The notes beneath the pieces were generated by a model that did no database searches, was not told the origin of the DNA, and worked only from the letters and a program-made list of their open reading frames with translations. A program made the translations under genes and the position numbers. From contig CAQTPN010000055.1 in the NCBI GenBank assembly GCA_948888345.1, positions 1 through 7,900 on the forward strand: a stretch of DNA of 7,900 bases, read 5' to 3'. This stretch comes from an uncultured bacterium. Its GTDB lineage: Bacteria > Cyanobacteriota > Vampirovibrionia > Gastranaerophilales > Gastranaerophilaceae. This document shows positions 5,950 through 7,900 of this stretch, one piece after another (within the stretch, counting starts at the first letter, position 1; each line of letters starts with the position of its first letter).

Positions 5950-7900
5950 ATGGGCGTCATTGATGTATTGCTTAAAGTTTTTAAAGATCCAAACGACAGA
6001 AAAATTGCTAAAATCATGCCTGTTGTAGAACATATTAATCATTTTGAAGAAGATTTCATGAAGCTTTCTGATGATGAATTGAAAGCTAAAACAGCAGAGT
6101 TTAAGGAAATTTTGGCAAAGAGGGAAACTTCAAGCGATTATAAAACAGATAGAGTACTTGAAAAAGAAGCACTTGATAAAATTCTTCCCGAGGCTTTTGC
6201 TGTTGTGCGCGAGGCTGGCCGCCGCGTTTTAAACATGCGTCATTTTGATGTACAGCTTATAGGCGGAATTTTTCTTCATGAAGGACATATTGCCGAAATG
6301 AGAACAGGGGAAGGAAAAACCCTTGTTGCAACCCTGCCTGCTTATTTGAATGCTCTCACCGGCAAGGGTGTCCATATAATCACTGTAAATGATTACCTTG
6401 CCCAGCGTGACCGTGATTGGATGGGAAAAATCTTTGAATTTTTAGGTTTAACTGTTGGGGTAATTCTATCAACCGACAGTTTTGATTTTGCAAAGAAAAA
6501 AGCAGCATACGCATGCGATATTACATACGGCACAAATAATGAATTCGGGTTTGATTATTTAAGGGATAATATGGCAACAAGTGTTAACGCACTTGTTCAA
6601 AGACCCTATAATTATGCAATTATTGACGAAGTTGACAGTATTTTAATTGATGAAGCAAGAACTCCTTTGATTATCTCGGGCCGGCTTGAAAAATCTGCCG
6701 CAACTTATCAATTAATGGCGCGTATCGCTCCGCAGCTGGAAAAAATTACTCATTATGAAGTAGATGAAAAGAATAAAAATATAATTTTCACGGAAGATGG
6801 TATTGATAAAGCGCAGGAGCTGCTCGGGGTAGACGATTTATTTGATATCCAGACTCAGTATGCCCATCATCTTTTGCAAGCACTTAAAGCTAAAGAATTA
6901 TTCATAAAAGACACGGATTATGTTGTGCGTGATAATGAAGTAATGATTGTGGATGAATTTACGGGCCGTCTGATGCAGGGAAGAAGATGGTCTGATGGAC
7001 TTCATCAGGCAGTTGAAGCAAAAGAGGGAGTGCCCATCCAGGATGAAACCCAAACTCTGGCAAGCATTACCTTTCAGAATTTATTCAGACTTTATCCTAA
7101 ATTGTCCGGCATGACGGGTACTGCTATGACAGAAGAAGCCGAATTCGGTAAAATCTACAATCTTCCAGTTACGGCAATCCCTACAAATAAGCCTGATATC
7201 AGGATAAATGAGCCTGATGCAATTTTTAATAAAACGGTTACGAAATATAAAGAAGTGATTGAAGAAATCGTAAAAATGTCTAAAATCGGCAGACCGACTC
7301 TTGTGGGTACAATAAGTATTGAAAGGTCTGAATTGATTTCAAATCTTCTAAATCAGGCCGGTATTAAGCATAACGTATTGAATGCCAAACATCACCAGAA
7401 GGAAGCCTATATTATTGCTCAGGCAGGCCGTGTCGGTGCTGTTACCATTGCAACAAATATGGCAGGAAGAGGAACGGATATTTTATTGGGCGGAAACCCT
7501 GAATATCTTGCAAAAGAAGAGCTTGATTCAAGAGGAATAACCCCTGATAATCCAAAATATGAAGAATTAAAAGAAGAGGCTCTGATTAAAGCGCGCGCCA
7601 TAACCGAAGAAGAACATAAAAAAGTAATCGAGCTTGGCGGCTTACATGTTATAGGGACCGAACGCCATGAATCCCGCCGTATTGATAACCAGCTTAGGGG
7701 ACGTGCTGCAAGGCAGGGTGACCCCGGGTCTACTAAATTTTTCTTATCACTGGAAGATGATTTGATGAGAAAATTTGGCGGAAACATTATAGCGCAGTTT
7801 ATGAGCGATGATATGGTGATAAATTCACCTCTCATTACACGCCAGATTGAATCAGCCCAGAAAAAGGTTGAAACTCATTACTTTGACATAAGAAAATCTG
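5950..7900 (+). CDS. secA: SecA preprotein translocase ATPase, N-terminal 650 residues (cut by window end)
   Basis: The motor of Sec-dependent export: it binds preproteins and SecYEG and uses ATP to push unfolded chains across the membrane. The open frame runs from ATG 5950 (AGGGGAG four nt upstream) to the window end with no stop. Visible motifs: Q102 in FDVQLIGG, Walker A MRTGEGKT (117-124), [17 protein letters not shown] before the DEVD box (226-229), the preprotein-binding domain at about 233-380 with DEFTGR (335-340), LSGMTGTA (385-392), [10 protein letters not shown] (502-511), and the motif VI arginines in [11 protein letters not shown] (581-591). The charged segment at about 517-560 corresponds to the variable part of NBD2. 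The helical scaffold begins near 625. The rest of the scaffold, the wing domain and any zinc-binding tail lie beyond the window. Confidence 0.98.
   Translation, partial: MGVIDVLLKVFKDPNDRKIAKIMPVVEHINHFEEDFMKLSDDELKAKTAEFKEILAKRETSSDYKTDRVLEKEALDKILPEAFAVVREAGRRVLNMRHFDVQLIGGIFLHEGHIAEMRTGEGKTLVATLPAYLNALTGKGVHIITVNDYLAQRDRDWMGKIFEFLGLTVGVILSTDSFDFAKKKAAYACDITYGTNNEFGFDYLRDNMATSVNALVQRPYNYAIIDEVDSILIDEARTPLIISGRLEKSAATYQLMARIAPQLEKITHYEVDEKNKNIIFTEDGIDKAQELLGVDDLFDIQTQYAHHLLQALKAKELFIKDTDYVVRDNEVMIVDEFTGRLMQGRRWSDGLHQAVEAKEGVPIQDETQTLASITFQNLFRLYPKLSGMTGTAMTEEAEFGKIYNLPVTAIPTNKPDIRINEPDAIFNKTVTKYKEVIEEIVKMSKIGRPTLVGTISIERSELISNLLNQAGIKHNVLNAKHHQKEAYIIAQAGRVGAVTIATNMAGRGTDILLGGNPEYLAKEELDSRGITPDNPKYEELKEEALIKARAITEEEHKKVIELGGLHVIGTERHESRRIDNQLRGRAARQGDPGSTKFFLSLEDDLMRKFGGNIIAQFMSDDMVINSPLITRQIESAQKKVETHYFDIRKS

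Noticed and set aside
7419..7835. Minus-strand 138-codon open frame
   Set aside because: Antisense to the conserved SecA NBD2 motifs ([21 protein letters not shown]); a shadow.

Overview
The window looks like ordinary chromosome from an AT-rich bacterium. The best lineage guess is a non-photosynthetic relative of cyanobacteria (Melainabacteria/Vampirovibrionia, perhaps Gastranaerophilales). This is inference. It rests on a RuvB that resembles the cyanobacterial type, with a long charged N-terminal extension and close match around the Walker B region, on the low GC, and on two small orphan proteins with a similar short Asn/Phe motif near the N-terminus. No mobile-element gene, rRNA, tRNA, CRISPR array or phage gene is visible, and no gene-free stretch exceeds about 155 bases.

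Layout. (1) Bases 1-1803, plus strand: the last codons of ftsE, then ftsX overlapping it by 8 nt, then an HDOD-domain gene 1 nt after ftsX. This is a tight, probably translationally coupled operon for the FtsEX division complex plus a likely signalling protein. (2) Bases 1891-2373, plus strand: a 160-residue orphan made of two tandem units, each a basic/hydrophobic segment followed by a run with aspartate at every second position. A 57-bp stretch is exactly duplicated inside it. (3) Bases 2432-4954, minus strand: an ArsB/NhaD-type ion transporter with a TTG start and its own good promoter, followed by ruvB. The 102-bp gap between them holds a GC-rich, hairpin-forming element with 8-bp direct repeats that abuts the ruvB start codon. 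(4) Bases 5064-5795, minus strand: a 243-residue protein of unknown function. (5) Bases 5950-7900, plus strand: the first 650 codons of secA, cut by the window edge. The divergent gap between the 243-residue gene and secA carries a 9-bp inverted repeat that overlaps candidate promoter elements.

Most genes are housekeeping: division/envelope remodelling (FtsEX), recombination (RuvB), protein export (SecA) and ion balance (the transporter). The parts not explained by known families are the Asp-alternating repeat protein, the 243-residue orphan and the GC-rich element before ruvB. I see no convincing evidence for a new multi-gene system.
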